Assembly (NCBI RefSeq): GCF_905220415.1 | Contig: NC_059552.1 | Coordinates: 3,797,001 to 3,861,000, forward strand | Direction of reading: 5' to 3' | Length of the DNA stretch: 64,000 nt | From: Colias croceus | Taxonomy: Eukaryota; Arthropoda; Insecta; Lepidoptera; Pieridae | Part shown: one piece after another, positions 11,301 to 26,300 of the stretch | Position numbering within the stretch: position 1 is the stretch's first letter | Layout: every line of letters begins with the position of its first letter | Notes under the pieces: model-generated | The model's input: the letters and a program-made list of their open reading frames with translations, nothing else | Databases searched by the model: none | What the model was told of the DNA's origin: nothing | Position numbers and translations under genes: made by a program

Positions 11301-14300
11301 GGATCAGAACGTCCACTGTCAGGCGAATGCAAGGACGGTGCTGTTGCAAATGGATCGAATTCACCGAACTCGTCTTCTTCCTCTTCTTCTTCTGTTGAGG
11401 ACGACCGGTCGTCTGTAGATGATTCTGTAACAATAAAAAAAACAAAATTAATATCCTATCCCGATTAGACTTAACAATTAAATTATGAACATAAGTTGAA
11501 GATTAAATGACGAGATCCAACAAAATTTAAAAGCTTTTAAGAATAAAATGTGAGTAACGAGCTAGAAACATCCTTCAAGTCTGAGACCACGATTCGTCTC
11601 AAGTGGTCTCTTAAAAATAAACGAGAATGTGCACATATTGTGTATAATAAATTCATATTAAACGAGGGACTTTTTAAACCTTTTCTGAACGTATTTCAAA
11701 TAACATTTTTTCGAAAATAACATTGAACATTCCCTTTCGAGTTTTACTTCTCAGCTCTAATTTTTTGACAAAAATATGATATAAGAAAATTATTATAATT
11801 CCTACATTTATGTAAGTATTTAATTATATTCATACCCATAAGATACTTCATAAGATTTAATTTAGACTACTATAATATTTCTTTATAAATGAGACAAATT
11901 CATAGATTCCCTCGAGGAAAAAAGTCTATTTCCTCATGCATACGATGCTAATGTAATTTCAAAAGCAAGCAGGAATACCCTAATGAGAATTCCTTGCTTC
12001 GAACAACAAAGGCATCCCTCTGAATGCATGTTAAAGCCTGGATTTAGCCCTCTAGCCGCGACAAACCCTTACAGGGAAATTGCCTAGCAACAGCGTTGGC
12101 GAATATTGCCAATTAGACATTATTGGCTAATGACTAATGCAAGACTAATGAGAGCTCAAATTCTTCAATTTACAATGTAAACTAAAGTTTGAACGAGAAT
12201 TCATAATCTACATTAACTCAAATCATTGCAATTTACTTAAAGATACGAAGGCAAGGAGATTAAAATTAAATAGAAGCTTTCTAATTCTAATAACGGTTCC
12301 TAAAACACGAAATTGTCTATTAGTGACAGGGGTGTGTAAAGTGTTGTCATTAGGTGACGTAATTACGTTTCCGCGTGACTGGACGTGTGCCCTACGAGCA
12401 CGATTTTGTTAAATCGCCACGATTTACATGTTTAATGTCTTTTCAAAGTTGGGATATTGGAGGAGATAAAGCAATGTTATTTGACCATAACGTGTGTGAC
12501 TATAAAATAAATATATTTTCATAACGGTTTAGGTTAAAACGTATTTTAATTCAGTTAATACTGCCATACAGAAAAACATAGCAATGACATGACATCATCA
12601 TACACGTAGCGGAAATCCGATTTAAGTTAATAACCATACATGGTGGAATCCGAAACCATTTAAGTCCGCGTTAGCACGGCTTATTCTGTCTTTTGGATAA
12701 ATACTATACAAATAATACTTTAAAACATACAGCCAAATAATGTTTCTAAAAGAGAATTACTAAATTTTGTTATTTTATGACAATACGATAATAATTACAA
12801 CATGAATTACGCAAATAATAAAGAATCTGGTTAAAGTAGAAGAGAGATAAGTCATGATTTCACAGTGAAATATTGCAATCAAAAGCCTCTATTTATTACG
12901 TCCGAGATTTTTTCAGTCTAGACGAACAAACGGGAAAAAGGCTGATTAAAAGTTGCCATTGTTGCTTCACTGCTAGTGCAGGTTTTATTAGCTCCGCCGC
13001 CTAATTGTGGACGTCCAATCGGCTTCTGTTGAAACTACTAGTTGAACATTTCCACAACACTATTGGAAACGAAATGAGGCATGAGATGCGATGTCTCTCA
13101 ATCAACTCAAAACGAAATGTTAAAATACGTATTCAGATGTTTAAATATCTGTCCTTTTGATTGTCATGAGAAATAATAATACAATATTGAATGATACACT
13201 AAATGTTACGTATATTTGTTACTTTCTACATGTGAAAAAAACTTTTGACATTTTGAGCTTTTAACATTTTTTTACTTTTTTTCCAGGTGGATGGACGGAT
13301 AGGACAGGATAGTTTGGTGCCTCGAGAACAATGCTTTTAACAAGACTCTACCGCGATTGTTTTGCAAGAAGAAAGGATCTTTTGTCCTCATTCCTCGGAG
13401 ATGAGCTCGTCGCTACTTTTATAATAATATGTTGCATACAAGTGATTTATATTGTACAGTAATTAGTTTTCATGAAAAGGTAAAGCAATTGTAGAGTACT
13501 ATTATTTTAAAGGAATATCTTCTAAAAATATCGAACAAAACTTACCAGACTCGTAATATTGCTGTGACCGATGTCTCGACTGTCGTTCCTGTCTCAAAGG
13601 AGCAGAAGGCGCTGGCTCTGGTGGGGAGTCTGCAGAACCTTCGGGCGCGCTCTCAGGACTTCTTCTACGCGATTCAGGAGCTGACAAATCAAAGTCTGTC
13701 CTTCTGGCTGATTCGTAATCCGCGCGCCTTCGCGCTGACTCAGCGTCAAATGGCCGCCTTCCTGAATCTGCGTCGTATTCCCTTCCAAAGTATCTCCTTG
13801 ATTCGTATTCGTATGGTCGTCTTTCAAAATCGTAGTTTTGTCTACGGGAATCGTTTCGCCATCTGGTGTCAGGTGAACGACGTGGTTCTCGAGAGCGACG
13901 CTTGTGTTGTGGAGATCTGCGCGCTGTGTCTCGAGGTGTGCAATATGCCTCTAGAAATTCAACCTGCAACAATAAAAATTAACTTCAGCACTAATACTAT
14001 AAAAATCTCTAACCAATATTTTCTGCAATTTGTTTCAGATGTTTTTAAGTGCACATTCAAAATTTTAATTTTGCCGGAATATACCTGACGACGATTAGAC
14101 GAAAAGAAGCCCTTCATCATGAAGGTCGATTATGTGGCAGAGTAAAGTGGTAATAAAATGCAGCGGTCACATATCCGACGACCGTAACGGTCGGTTAGGC
14201 GCTCTCTCCCCTCGACTGCGATCATTATTAGGGACCATTTCTGTTTATGAGGACGAGCATAAAGAATATTATGAGATATTGTGCTTGCATTGTATAATAC

Positions 14301-17300
14301 GATTAGGTGATAAAAGGAATGCCAAATTTTTGAGTTGCTGCCAAATTTAGAGAATTGAGTCATAGATACATTGTAGTATACAATGATCACATGTGTATTA
14401 TTTGATTAAACAAAATGTATGTGAATCTAAAACACCAATAATTACAAGGGCCTTCAGCTTAGCTCTCAAGTATGTTTTGGAAACACCGACCTCGAGATGT
14501 TTACGTAAACGCGAGTTGAATGTACCGAGTACCACAAGCATTGCATAATATATTACACAATGTGATTGCTAAACGATTAAAAAAGTATAGCCTGCCTACG
14601 TGAATATTTAAATTACTAAACGTCGGTTTGCTTGAGTTTGGCTTACCGGTGCAGGGAGGCTTTTAATCATAATAATTTTATGAAACAAACGAGCATGCCA
14701 GTCATTAAACATGAGGGAGACTTTAAAATAAGAATAAAGATTGGCGACCGGTTTCAAGCTGCCCGCAGGGCTGTTCTTTATTCAAACTTCAACATCGAAA
14801 GGCTAGGCTCATGGTGCATTGTTTAACGATTCCTTCGTACCTACGCATGAAAATTTATTTACATAATTAAACATCGGCTCTACCACCCTCGTTTTGATTT
14901 GCGATGTCTACAGAAATTTTGTCGTTATTTGCATATTTATTTTCACGCTTAATTAGAATTTGTAAAATGCTTTTTGTTAGAAATCACAGTAGCTCATTAA
15001 AAGTTTAGCATTATTAACTTGAATAATTTAATGGGCAAAACGTTGTGTGGTCGAGTTTTGTGGACCATTCTTTTTTTTTTTTTTTTTTTTTTATTATTTG
15101 ATAGGAAAGCGCTTGACCACTATCTCGCCTGATGGAAAGCTGAGATGTGGCCTAAGATGGAGCGCGCTTTCCTAGAAGGTACCTGTTCACTCTTTTCTTG
15201 AAGACCTCCATATTGTACTCGTCGGGGAACACAGACTCAGGAAGCATGTTCCAGTCCCTCGCGGTTCGAATGAAGAATGTCGATCCGAACCGCTTTGTCC
15301 GGGTACATGGAACGTCCACCATATGGCGGTGCCTAGAGTCTGTGCGCCTCGACGAACGATGGAAAAACGGGGATGGCGGAATTAGATCGTGCAATTCCGC
15401 AGCGCACTCACCAAAGTGTATCCGATAAAATACCGATAAACTTGCCACTCTGCGACGATGGGCGAGGCTCTGGAGTTTTTTGCCTACTAGCTCATCGTCG
15501 TTTATTAGCCTCTTGGCACGCCTCTCTATCGCCTCAAGCGCCTCCAGCTGGTACTTGGCTGATCCATCCCAGAGGTGAGAACAGTATTCAATGCACGAAC
15601 GGACTTGTGCTTGATAGAGATTGAGCAACTGTCCCGGACTGAAATACTGTCTCACCTTCGCCAGAATACCAAGCTTTTTTGAGGCTACTTGGGCTTTTGA
15701 TTCGATGTATGAACCAAAATTAAGAGTAGGCGTTAAGGTGATACCAAGAAGCTCGAGGTGGTCAGTTATCGGCACAGATACACCTTGGAAAGACGGAGTC
15801 AGGTTGAAAGGACTCCGTTTAGCGGAAAATAGACACGCCTGGGTCTTAGTCGCATTGAACTTGACCAGATTGGCCTCGCCCCAATCGGAGACTGCCTGTA
15901 AGGACAAGTTCAAGCGATCGACCATCGCCTCCCGCAGAGACTGGATTTGTGCCGTACTAGCACGCGCGTTGGATACGTATCTCTCCACAACAGTGCTATC
16001 GTCTGCGTACCCATAGATACCGGGTTTCAGCAGATCGTTAATGTGTAGCAGGAATAGTGTTGCGGAGAGAACTGATCCCTGAGGGACCCCGGCGTTTATA
16101 GCCAATTGGTCGGACGAGCAGCCGTCGACGACTACTCGTATCGACCGGTCTCTCAGAAAATCTGTGATCCATGCGCAGAAACCAGCAGGCAGACCGTACG
16201 ATGGAAGCTTGCCAATAAGGCTATCATGCCAGACCTTGTCGAAGGCTTTCGAGATATCAAGGGAGACAGCAAGTGCTTCCCCATGATTCTCTATGGCCTC
16301 GCTCCAGATATAGGTAGCACACGCTAGAAGATCCCCAGTGGACCGATTTCGGCGAAATCCGTATTGGCGGTCACTGAGTAGATCGTTCGCTTCTAGGTGT
16401 GCCATAAGCCTGCTGTTCAGTACACGTTCCATAGTCTTGCAGAGTATGGACGTGACTGAAATTGGTCTATAATTGGAGGGGTCGGCACGACTGCCTTTTT
16501 TGGGCACAGGCTGCACATTAGCAAGCTTCCACGATTTCGGTACTTTTCCAGTCGTCATCGAAAGGCGAAAGAGGCGTGTCAGAACAGGAGCGAGCTCAGG
16601 CGCACAGGTTTTTAGTACTATGGCTGGAATACCATCAGGGCCACTAGCTTTATTCACATCAAGATTCCGCAGCGTTTTAAGAACCTCAGTCTGACGGATG
16701 CGAATTTCCGGCATATTCGCCTCGCAACCAGGTAGACTGGGAGGTTTGGCGCTTGCAGGATCCAGACGCGAATTTTCTGCGAACAGAGTAGCAAATAGGT
16801 TCGCTTTCTCTGCGGCAGTGTGAGCTAGCGTCCCATCCGGTCTCAGCAGTGGAGGAAGTGAGGGGCGGCAGAAATTCGATTCAACCGACTTTGCCAGGGA
16901 CCAAAACGCTTTACTACCGGAGGGGTAAGAAGCCAGTTTGTTCCCTATACGGCTAACGTGGTCAAATCGAGCTTTCCGTAGAGCTTTCTTGCAGGACTTG
17001 GCGGCCCGGTTAAAGGCTTTCTTCTTCTCTGATACGTCCTTGGCCTTGCGGTGTCGAGCATCAGTCCAAGCCAGATATGCCTCATGCTTAAGCGCTTCAG
17101 CGCGTTTGCACTCGGCTCTGAACCAGGGCTGAGCTTTACTGGACGTGGCTACATCGGAGAATGGAATATAGTACTCCATTCCCTGCCGCAGCACATCTGT
17201 CACAGCATCCGCACAGGTCGAAGGGTCTTCGGAAGAAAAGCAAACAGACCGCCAGGGATAAGACGCAAAGAAGGAACGCATCTCGTCCCAATCTGCTGAC

Positions 17301-20300
17301 TTGTATCGCCACACGCGCCGAGAGCCCCTGGGACTGGGATCGGGCGGCGAGTAGACAGATACAGACTTCACCAGACAGTGATCGGAGCTGCCAAGCGGCG
17401 CGGAAATCGCAACCGAGTAACGGTCCGGATCTGTTGTCAGCAGAAGGTCCAAGCAATTGGCTGTATGGCTCTCAACATCAGGAACCCGCGTCGCTCCTTG
17501 GACCAGCTGGGTGAGATTTAACGCTATAGCGAGCTTACGCGTCTCTCTCCCAGCGAGATCAGTGCTCTGGTACGGGAATAGCCACTCCTGGTGGTGGGCA
17601 TTGAAATCCCCCAGTAGCACTAGCTGAGCGGAAGGGAATTTGTGTTGAGCAGCATCCGCCGCCTCACTTAGGTACTCTGTGAGCCTGATAGTCTCCTGGT
17701 CTCCGCTGTGCGCTCGGTAGACACAAGCATAGACAAGCTTCTCTAAGCCTGTGTCCACCAGCATCCAAAGTACAGAGAAATGGGGGTCTTCAAGAAAACG
17801 GAGACGCCGACAGCAGATGTCGTCTCGGACGTACGCGCACACACCTGATCGAGCTTTAAAATTTTGCTCCAGTGTGTAGCCGGGGTAAGTCAGGTACGCC
17901 AGATCAGACGGACACCTTATCTGCGTCTCCGTGAGGAACAAGATACAAGGATTGCTAGTCTCTAGGTGGAAGTGGACTGAAGCGAGGTTGGAGTGTAGAC
18001 CTCTGATGTTAGTAAGGTCTACTTTCAGCGAGAGGGAGTGCTGCCGCTGTACAACTGTGTTCCTGTATCTTGCTTTTTTCATCATTTGTTTGGAGAGTGA
18101 AGTAGGTGTGAAGACGGCAGTGAATCGAGGCGCTTTACATCTGGACCTGAGACACACACTTAGAAGCCGCAATGACGGGGACTAGTCTGGAGACTGCGGG
18201 GACGCCCGAGCCCCCCCAAGTTGTCCATAGGGCCCTCTCATCCGGTCGCCAACCGGCACTATGGCGCAACTTGGGATTTTTCGCTGGTTGGCGGGGCAGC
18301 CTTTCACATGTGGCTAGCACGCTACTTGGGCCCCCTACTGACCAGCGGTCGGCCAGCGGTGCACCGTGCCTCGGATCCCGCTACCCTCCATGACTAGCCA
18401 CCGGAAGCAGCAACGACAGTGAGCGTCAGATCGTCCTGATTGTAAAAGCGCAACTGATTCGACCCGTCTTCACTAAGGCTACATCAGCTTCTTCGTGCCG
18501 GAACACGGACGCTTGGCGACACGTCTTCAGCTGATGGGTGGTCATTATAGCCGCGACAAATGTCTCCCACCATGTCACCTGTTTAGCACCACCCAGGGGC
18601 CACGTGTAGGGATTCAGAGTTCTGGGTATACTCCTACGGACGGAGGTGACTCGGCCCCCATTCTCGGAGATATATCCGATTGTATAATAAGGTATATAGG
18701 AATGCTTAATGAATTGATTTGATACAAAACAAATTATATAATTATACAATGTTACACATCTCCTGACTACACAGCTTAATTATATTTGAAACTACCAAGC
18801 TGGTGTGTGATGGTAATTGATTGAACGATCATCAATGTTTCGGGCTTGGTCCCTCTCGTTTTATTTACCAATTCAAATCAATGCTAGCGCTGGAACGGAA
18901 GGGTTCGAAAGCATCGAATTGAATATTGCTCAAACACAATTCGTCAAATTGTAAAGGGGTAATAGTGGACTATTGCTCACTTTCCGGTACAACTACAGAT
19001 ACTAATGATACACTTCCGAGCAAAACCGATATAAACTGAAGGTCTAAACGACCGTTTGAATCTATATCCTCATTCCTTTGATGTGCTTGAAGAATCTTTA
19101 TTGCAATATTAATCAATATGAACGACTAATTGTTTGTTTTGTAATGAATTATTCATGTTTATAATGTATCTCATGTCATTAAGGTACATTGCTCGTTATT
19201 TAATTTCTGAATACCTTTAACTTATCATTCGTGTATTCTTTTTATGTTTTTAATTTTTATAAATGATGGTAACGCTTAAGTACCTAGGTATGTTTTTTGC
19301 ATTATTTACTTCTCAGTTTTCGCTAAACAACATAACTAGTATCAAAGAATACGATGTGGATTACCCTTAGGTAAAATGAAGAGTGAAAATGAAATGAAAA
19401 TGAAAAATTAAATAGAAAAATGAGTATGACTAATTTTCCAAAGTCAGCATTATAAATTAAATGTGTCACCAAGTCCTAACTAATCTAACCTTTATCTTAT
19501 CCAGAGTGGCAGAGATAAAATAAATAAATTGCAAATCACATGAGTCCGCAATCTACATCGTATTATCGGTATTCATCGCTAACCACATTTTAGCAGACAC
19601 CTACTAAAATAAACAAACATCTAAGCCGGCCTCAAATTCAGAGCGCAAAAGAATTTCAAGACTGATATGAATCATCGTGAGCGTATACAAGTGTTCGCAA
19701 ATAACATTGAAGAATGACAATTAAACAAAGTAAACAATGCACGGTTCATATCCAAACATAAATAACAATAAAGAGCTGATCTTATTATAGAGAAAGTTAT
19801 AATTCCGGGTTTGCTATGAGTAATGCCCACAGTATTAAGGATGTGGGACAACTTTCAGACGGCCACATGAGTCAGCCGGGCGATGTATAAATACCGGAGA
19901 CACGCCTCCTGGCTCGCCGAGCTAAAATAGTGCACTGCAGTGTCGTATAACATAAATATAAACGTCTCGCACATCTGTCATGAGCCACATTTTTTGATTC
20001 TATAAAAAACGGTTTCTCAAAACTAAGTTTAATTAGGTAGAATCTCTAAATAAATTGTTTAAGCAAACAGTAACTACGCACTAGAAAAGCACATCACCAT
20101 ATCAAGTCATATTTTAAAAACTGATACATGTATTCCCTTATCTTAAATGCATGATTAATTACTTTTATCTAATCTTTATCTGTTATTGCCAAGAGAAAAA
20201 TGGCATGTTTAATATTAAAACTAATCAAAATAATTATAAGCCAAAAAATTTTCAAAATTGAATGATTACCTACATACTTTTAATTTTGCCAACGTTGCGT

Positions 20301-23300
20301 TGTTATCGTGACGCCACTAGTTGTAAAACTAAAATATAAACAACCGAACAACGATAAGATCGACAACAACGGCAATGGAATATTACGTGAGAAAATAAAA
20401 GTCTAGGGAAATTGGAATGAAAACCATATCGGAATCAGAATGTACGAGCGTCGCGGTCAATTCCACGTCGCCAAACCTTGTCTGGTCACGTTCCGCAAAC
20501 TAGAAGCCGAAGCTGCAAACAGGTCTATACAACTGAATTAAACAGACATCCTTTTTTCTTTACATTTCGATAAAGTCCGTAAACGTGCTTTCCAATTGTT
20601 TTGATTTCTAGACTGATGGCAACGCGATGGAACGTCTGCCATTTGTCTAGTCGAAGGAACAATTATGAAAATACAAATAGGTATGAAGTAACTAGTTATT
20701 CTCAGCAACGTAATTTCATCTAGCTTCACTAAATTAGACACACAATTGTTGTAAATGACAAAACAAGCGGAGGAAATAAGCTTAATTACTAAGTTGCCAG
20801 TCCGAATCGCCCAGAGGCCGGGGGTCTTAAGTAGACCCTTACGAGTGTTTCAATGAAGGAAACAATTAAGGGCGAAATTTTCAACGCTCCTTAAAGAGGA
20901 CACGTCACTTAGGATAATTATTATATTAAATTTATTTAAGTTTACAAAGAACGATAACTACACGATTTCTAGATTAAATCTAACATAAAAAATGTGAATG
21001 AAGTCGTATGGATGTAGCCTCATTGTTAAAGAGATTAATTTTTTCTTTATTGATGTTGTTCTTATTGTTAGAAGTTTGAAAGGGCATTCTAAAGGCGAGA
21101 TTTTTGAATGCGATGCTTATGACACGTTTTAAGGAAAGACCGGATGAAACATGGAGATAAATCATTATGAATGAGAGCTATGAGAACCCTTGTTCGTGAG
21201 CAGCTGAGTTTGAAAAGTGTTTTGGTTTAACATCTGCCAGAAACCGGACGTTCTAATGTTCGGCAAAAGATTATATCACGCATTTGTATTGTTCGAAACA
21301 TTGTAGATCTGATAGGAGGTTTTGCGTATGCAAACAACATTTCAAGTAGCAGGAAGTACCTAGTTTCGTAGTGTATTTTATTTCCTTATCAATAAAAGGT
21401 TGCGCCGAGTACGCTACAGCAAACTTTGCTCTTTGAACTTGTAACTAAATTAAGTAAACCCGGGGGTTTGCTGGGGGTTCTAATCAATATCCACTAGTGT
21501 CTCGATTTAACAATGTTTCTTCAAAAGTTTTGAAAATCTTTAGATCACATTTATATTTACGGGTATCAATCTAATAATGTGAAATATTTCTTTTGGTGAT
21601 TTTTAATTATTTAATTTTCTCTTTTCATTCAGTTTATTTCGATATTTATGACTCAATTATTGACCGTTTTTGTACGCGGATAGTAAATTACTTCGACTTT
21701 TGACAATCATGTGGGCTGTGTTTGTCAATATTCGTTATTGGTAGGTGGGTTGGTAATAAAAATACCACGGATATGTAAGAATTGGACATACTAATACATA
21801 ATCTAAAGAACATTGTAAAGAATCGTCCTTGCTTGTATATTGTTTGATATACTTCCTATAGGTATAGAGCGATCTTTAGAGCTATGCTAGCCGTGTCCCA
21901 TTCGCTATTTCAATAACGTCTCCCATTCCTTTGTCTTACAGGAGTTACAGGTGTGGTTTGACAACTTTCAGCCAAATCATAATATGTACGTACCTAGTAT
22001 ATATCTGTCAACTGTGTTATTAATTATTATGCATCCAGAAGAAATTAATGTTTTTGAATAATTCTTGACAATTCAATATTTGTCCTTGTAATCATTTGTA
22101 ATTCATATTAGCATTGAAAGGAATTGAAATCAGAACTTTAGTTATGTTAATGATTCGCAATCAGCGGTTGCATCCGTTTTACATATTATTCAGTAGGTAT
22201 ATTGATTGTTTCCTAGTATTAAATAAATGATCCACTACTTCATTACTGTAACTAAAAGTAAGATATATAATAACTTGGTATAGTTTAAAGATAATAAACT
22301 TACCACATGTACTACTAAAATCCATTGGGCAATCTGCTTCATTTTCGATATTAACTTCTTATTAGAAGGCATTTTTGTAGTCACTACTATAACTATGTAC
22401 GGAATCCACAAATACCACTGTAATCATCAACGTATCGACCGTTCCACTAGTGACACGCACACATTTAAACTAACAACTAGAACTAATACACTTTCACAAA
22501 CTTGTTCTTAACCTACGTACTGTTTTTATTGTCCTTTATCTCGTCAACTCTTGTGTAAGAATTGGCGTTTGGCAGTAAAATCCTGCGATATAAACGCCTA
22601 AAACGGTTCGGTTGCCTACTTGACGAGTCCAACTGTAGACTGACAACACTTCTCAAACACTATACGCGAATGTGTAAAACGGTGACTCATCGGCCCCGCA
22701 TACTGTTTACCGAGGCTTGAGTCATCGCGTGGTAAGAATACACCGTCGAGCGCTGCAGCGCTTTCAAAGCACGCAAACAGCAGTGCCCCGCTAAACAATA
22801 CACATTCTGCTAGCTCTACAGCGCTTTGTTATAAGAAATCGACTCCATTAATACCTCGATTCCGCACGTGTCCCCCAAATAGCTATGCTATAATAAACTA
22901 TAAGCTGTTTGACTAAAAGCTATTTTCGCATGATATTAAAGTAGCCAGGGAAACGAAACGTAAACTTTCGCGTTTGAAACTCGACTTGTGTTATGTTAGA
23001 TTACGACGTCCGACTAGGTCGAATGCCGTTTTGAGGTCGTTTACGCGATACATACTTTAACTTAATATATCTTAGTAAATTGCACACAAAGATAATGATA
23101 CGAATGACTAACCGAATCAAGAATGCGGCCTTTTAATAAATCACGCGCAATTTAAATTCGGTAGTGTAATTAGGTAGGTAGGTACCTAGGATATGTACAA
23201 CTAGCCAGTGTTATACCTACCTAACTTCGATATCATAAGTCAATATAACTGACATGACAGTTGTACGGTCTATAATCTATATAATTATAAAATATAATTA

Positions 23301-26300
23301 ATGACAACCTAGGTATCGGTTAGGTAAGTAGGTAGGTACCTGCCTAGTGCCTACCCACATAAAGAAATATTATATATCAATACCTAAGTAGAGATAATAT
23401 TCTATTGGTACCTAGGTATATAATTGGATTCAGATGTTATCTACCATTAATTAAATTTCAAAATAATATAAAACATTCAGACTAATAGTACCTTGTTAGA
23501 TCAAAAATAAAGTGCAGCAGCAGTGTAAATAAAGCAGTGTGCACATGTCGCATGAAAAATAGAAAAATGTATTGAATTTGAAGTATCTGTTTACATACTA
23601 CCTAATAAAGTAATAAGTAGGTAAGGTATGTACGTAATATAGTTTATATATACTTATTATATCTAGTACAGATTAAAGTTACAATAAAAAGAAAAATAGA
23701 AATTGTAAGTGCAATTTGTTTTATCATTACAAAAACTAGTGAATTGTGTAATTATTATTTATTTGCATTATTTTTCTGAATAAATAATATTATATCATCA
23801 CATTTTCTACGTAGATTCTAATAAAACGTACGTTCTAATAAAAGCTCGTCACGTAGGTACCTATACTCTTAAAATATATTTTATAAAAATTATAGAAAGT
23901 AGGTACTATAAATCAAAGAAAATCATTAAATTATTCCTCATGAATCAAAACCTATTGTTATAATAGGTATGTATAAACAATTTTAGGATACAACAACACA
24001 ACCCATAATAAAGAATCGAGACCGACGCGGCATCTCGAAAGTTCGTAGGCAGATCTTTTTTAAAAGATGATCTAAGTTCGAGGGTGAATGCACTCGCTTG
24101 TATGGTGTCGATGACGTTATCGCAATAATATTGAACACTTATTGAAATTTCCATATAATTTTTAAAACGCTTCTTAAACATCCTCTTAGGTACTCATCAA
24201 GATGCAACGTTGATCTATAAATACCATAGAATCAATTGATTGCTCTTAATTAAGAATGTGTTCAGTTTATTGTTATTTTTTGAAATGATCTTTTTTATCA
24301 ATAAAATTTCTGGGAAAATAACTGCGCTCAGTTTTAAGAAAATTCTATTGCGGTTAAACAATCAATTACAGCAATAACTATAAACGATCTATCAAAGAAT
24401 AAGTTTTAATATAAAACAGAACGGGAAAATACCTTAGAAACATATTACTTAGGTAGGTACCTACTTCATCTTTGGTAGTGTTTATAGCCTGTCATCCGAA
24501 TAAAATTACACCCAATTTTGCATTTAATTTCAATAAGCATCGATGTTGAAACGAATATTATCCTTGTCATTAATCCACATTAATAACACGACTTTTACTT
24601 TCAAAATCACGTAAACACGTCATTGAAATCGAATGAATAAGGTCTTTCAAGGTCTTCGTTACAGAAGACGTCTCAGTAATACAAGATAGGTCACGTTTGA
24701 GGCTTCTTTTAGATGAGAGGTCTGAAGATTTATCATCGACTTGTTCAAAAATATCTGCTAAAAATTCAACTTGATATTACAAGCACGTATACAGATTATA
24801 GGTAAACTATCTAAATAAGTATAAATTACCAAGTATCCATCATAGAATTATCGTAGTATGTACTATGTACCTATATTAGAAGTAAGAGGTATCTAACTGG
24901 TCAATTCTTCCCAAGTGATATTTCTGTAAAGACAGATAATGTAAAGACATTAGTTAGGTACAATACCATCAATTTATGTACAAATTTTATGAATCAACAG
25001 ACAAATATTTAATTGATAACAATTATTTTTAACTAATTTATTATTTCATCGATAAATCGAACGATCAAAGCTATTTATGTTGTATATATACAAACTATAT
25101 GGTCAAAAACGGTAGCGAATGACCCAAAGAAAGTCGTTAGTTCAGTCTGTCGGTATTTTTTTCAAAAGTCACGGGCACCCCAAAATCGTTGACTCCGTGA
25201 CTCACTTCCCCTATGTTTCCAGTCACATATGGACTGCAACCGTTCATGTGGAATAATGAGTCATTTTTGGTACAGGTGTTCGTTTGATGTACCTACATGT
25301 GTTTATGTCGTTACTTATCAGGATATCTAAAAGGGGAACCGAATTTATATTGAATTTATATTGGGAGCGTATCGGTTACCATACGGTTTGTTTATGTTCT
25401 GTGACAAAGAACAAGTCTGGTCACAAAGAAGTTTCAATGTAGCATTATATTTTTACGTGATCTGACTTCTGATACCTAGTTACGTAATTAGTATTTTTTT
25501 TTATTTGAAAAATGTTTTTTTTTTAGTATAAACTTATCTAAAATAAAGCGTAGGTACACGTTTCTCAGTAAATTACGCTTGCAATTCCTTCTAGCGGTTT
25601 CCTAATACATAATATGTTACGAGGCGTAAAGTGTAAAATAGGTCGCTTATCACCAAATGACGATTCCACATTTTCCTTCCTCTGACATGATATATAAATG
25701 TTCATTCATTAATATTAATAACAATAATAATTAATGAAGGATTACCTGCTTTTGGTATGATTTAAACACAATAGCATAATAAAATTCAATGTTATTCACA
25801 TCTGCATACGTATTAACGAAAGAATGCAAAAATACGGACGTCACAACTACATGACAACTCATATTTACATTAGCTTATACGACATATATACAAACTATAT
25901 GGTTTCAGTTGCGTCAAACAATAATGAAAATCCGAGTTAGTAATTCTCTTGAACAATAGTTACCTATACACCACACTATCTGTTAGTAGAAAGAAGTAGT
26001 ATTGATTTTTTCTGTTAAAAGAGTTACATCTTCTAGGAAGACCGAATATAATAGTACTGCAAGATAAGCTATATTTTGTACGTACCTATCAGGTTTGCAA
26101 CGGGAAAGATTTTTTTATTTTCTCCAGTTATTCAATTGTTCTCTTGGATATCATCAGTAGCCTTTATGTAATTATAGATCATATTAGTATGAAAAAACGT
26201 CACTAATCACTATTAGCGTAAAATAATTTATTGCAATCAATATTTATTAAAATCACGGTAAATCATATATACTTACGGTTTAACATATAAAATATACTAG

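Noticed and set aside
15198..18393. Numerous short plus-strand frames in the LINE
   Set aside because: Shadows of the LINE protein on the opposite strand.
22616..22798. 60-codon minus-strand frame upstream of the alternative first exon
   Set aside because: No homology and no donor leading to the phase-0 acceptor; more likely promoter/leader DNA with higher GC.
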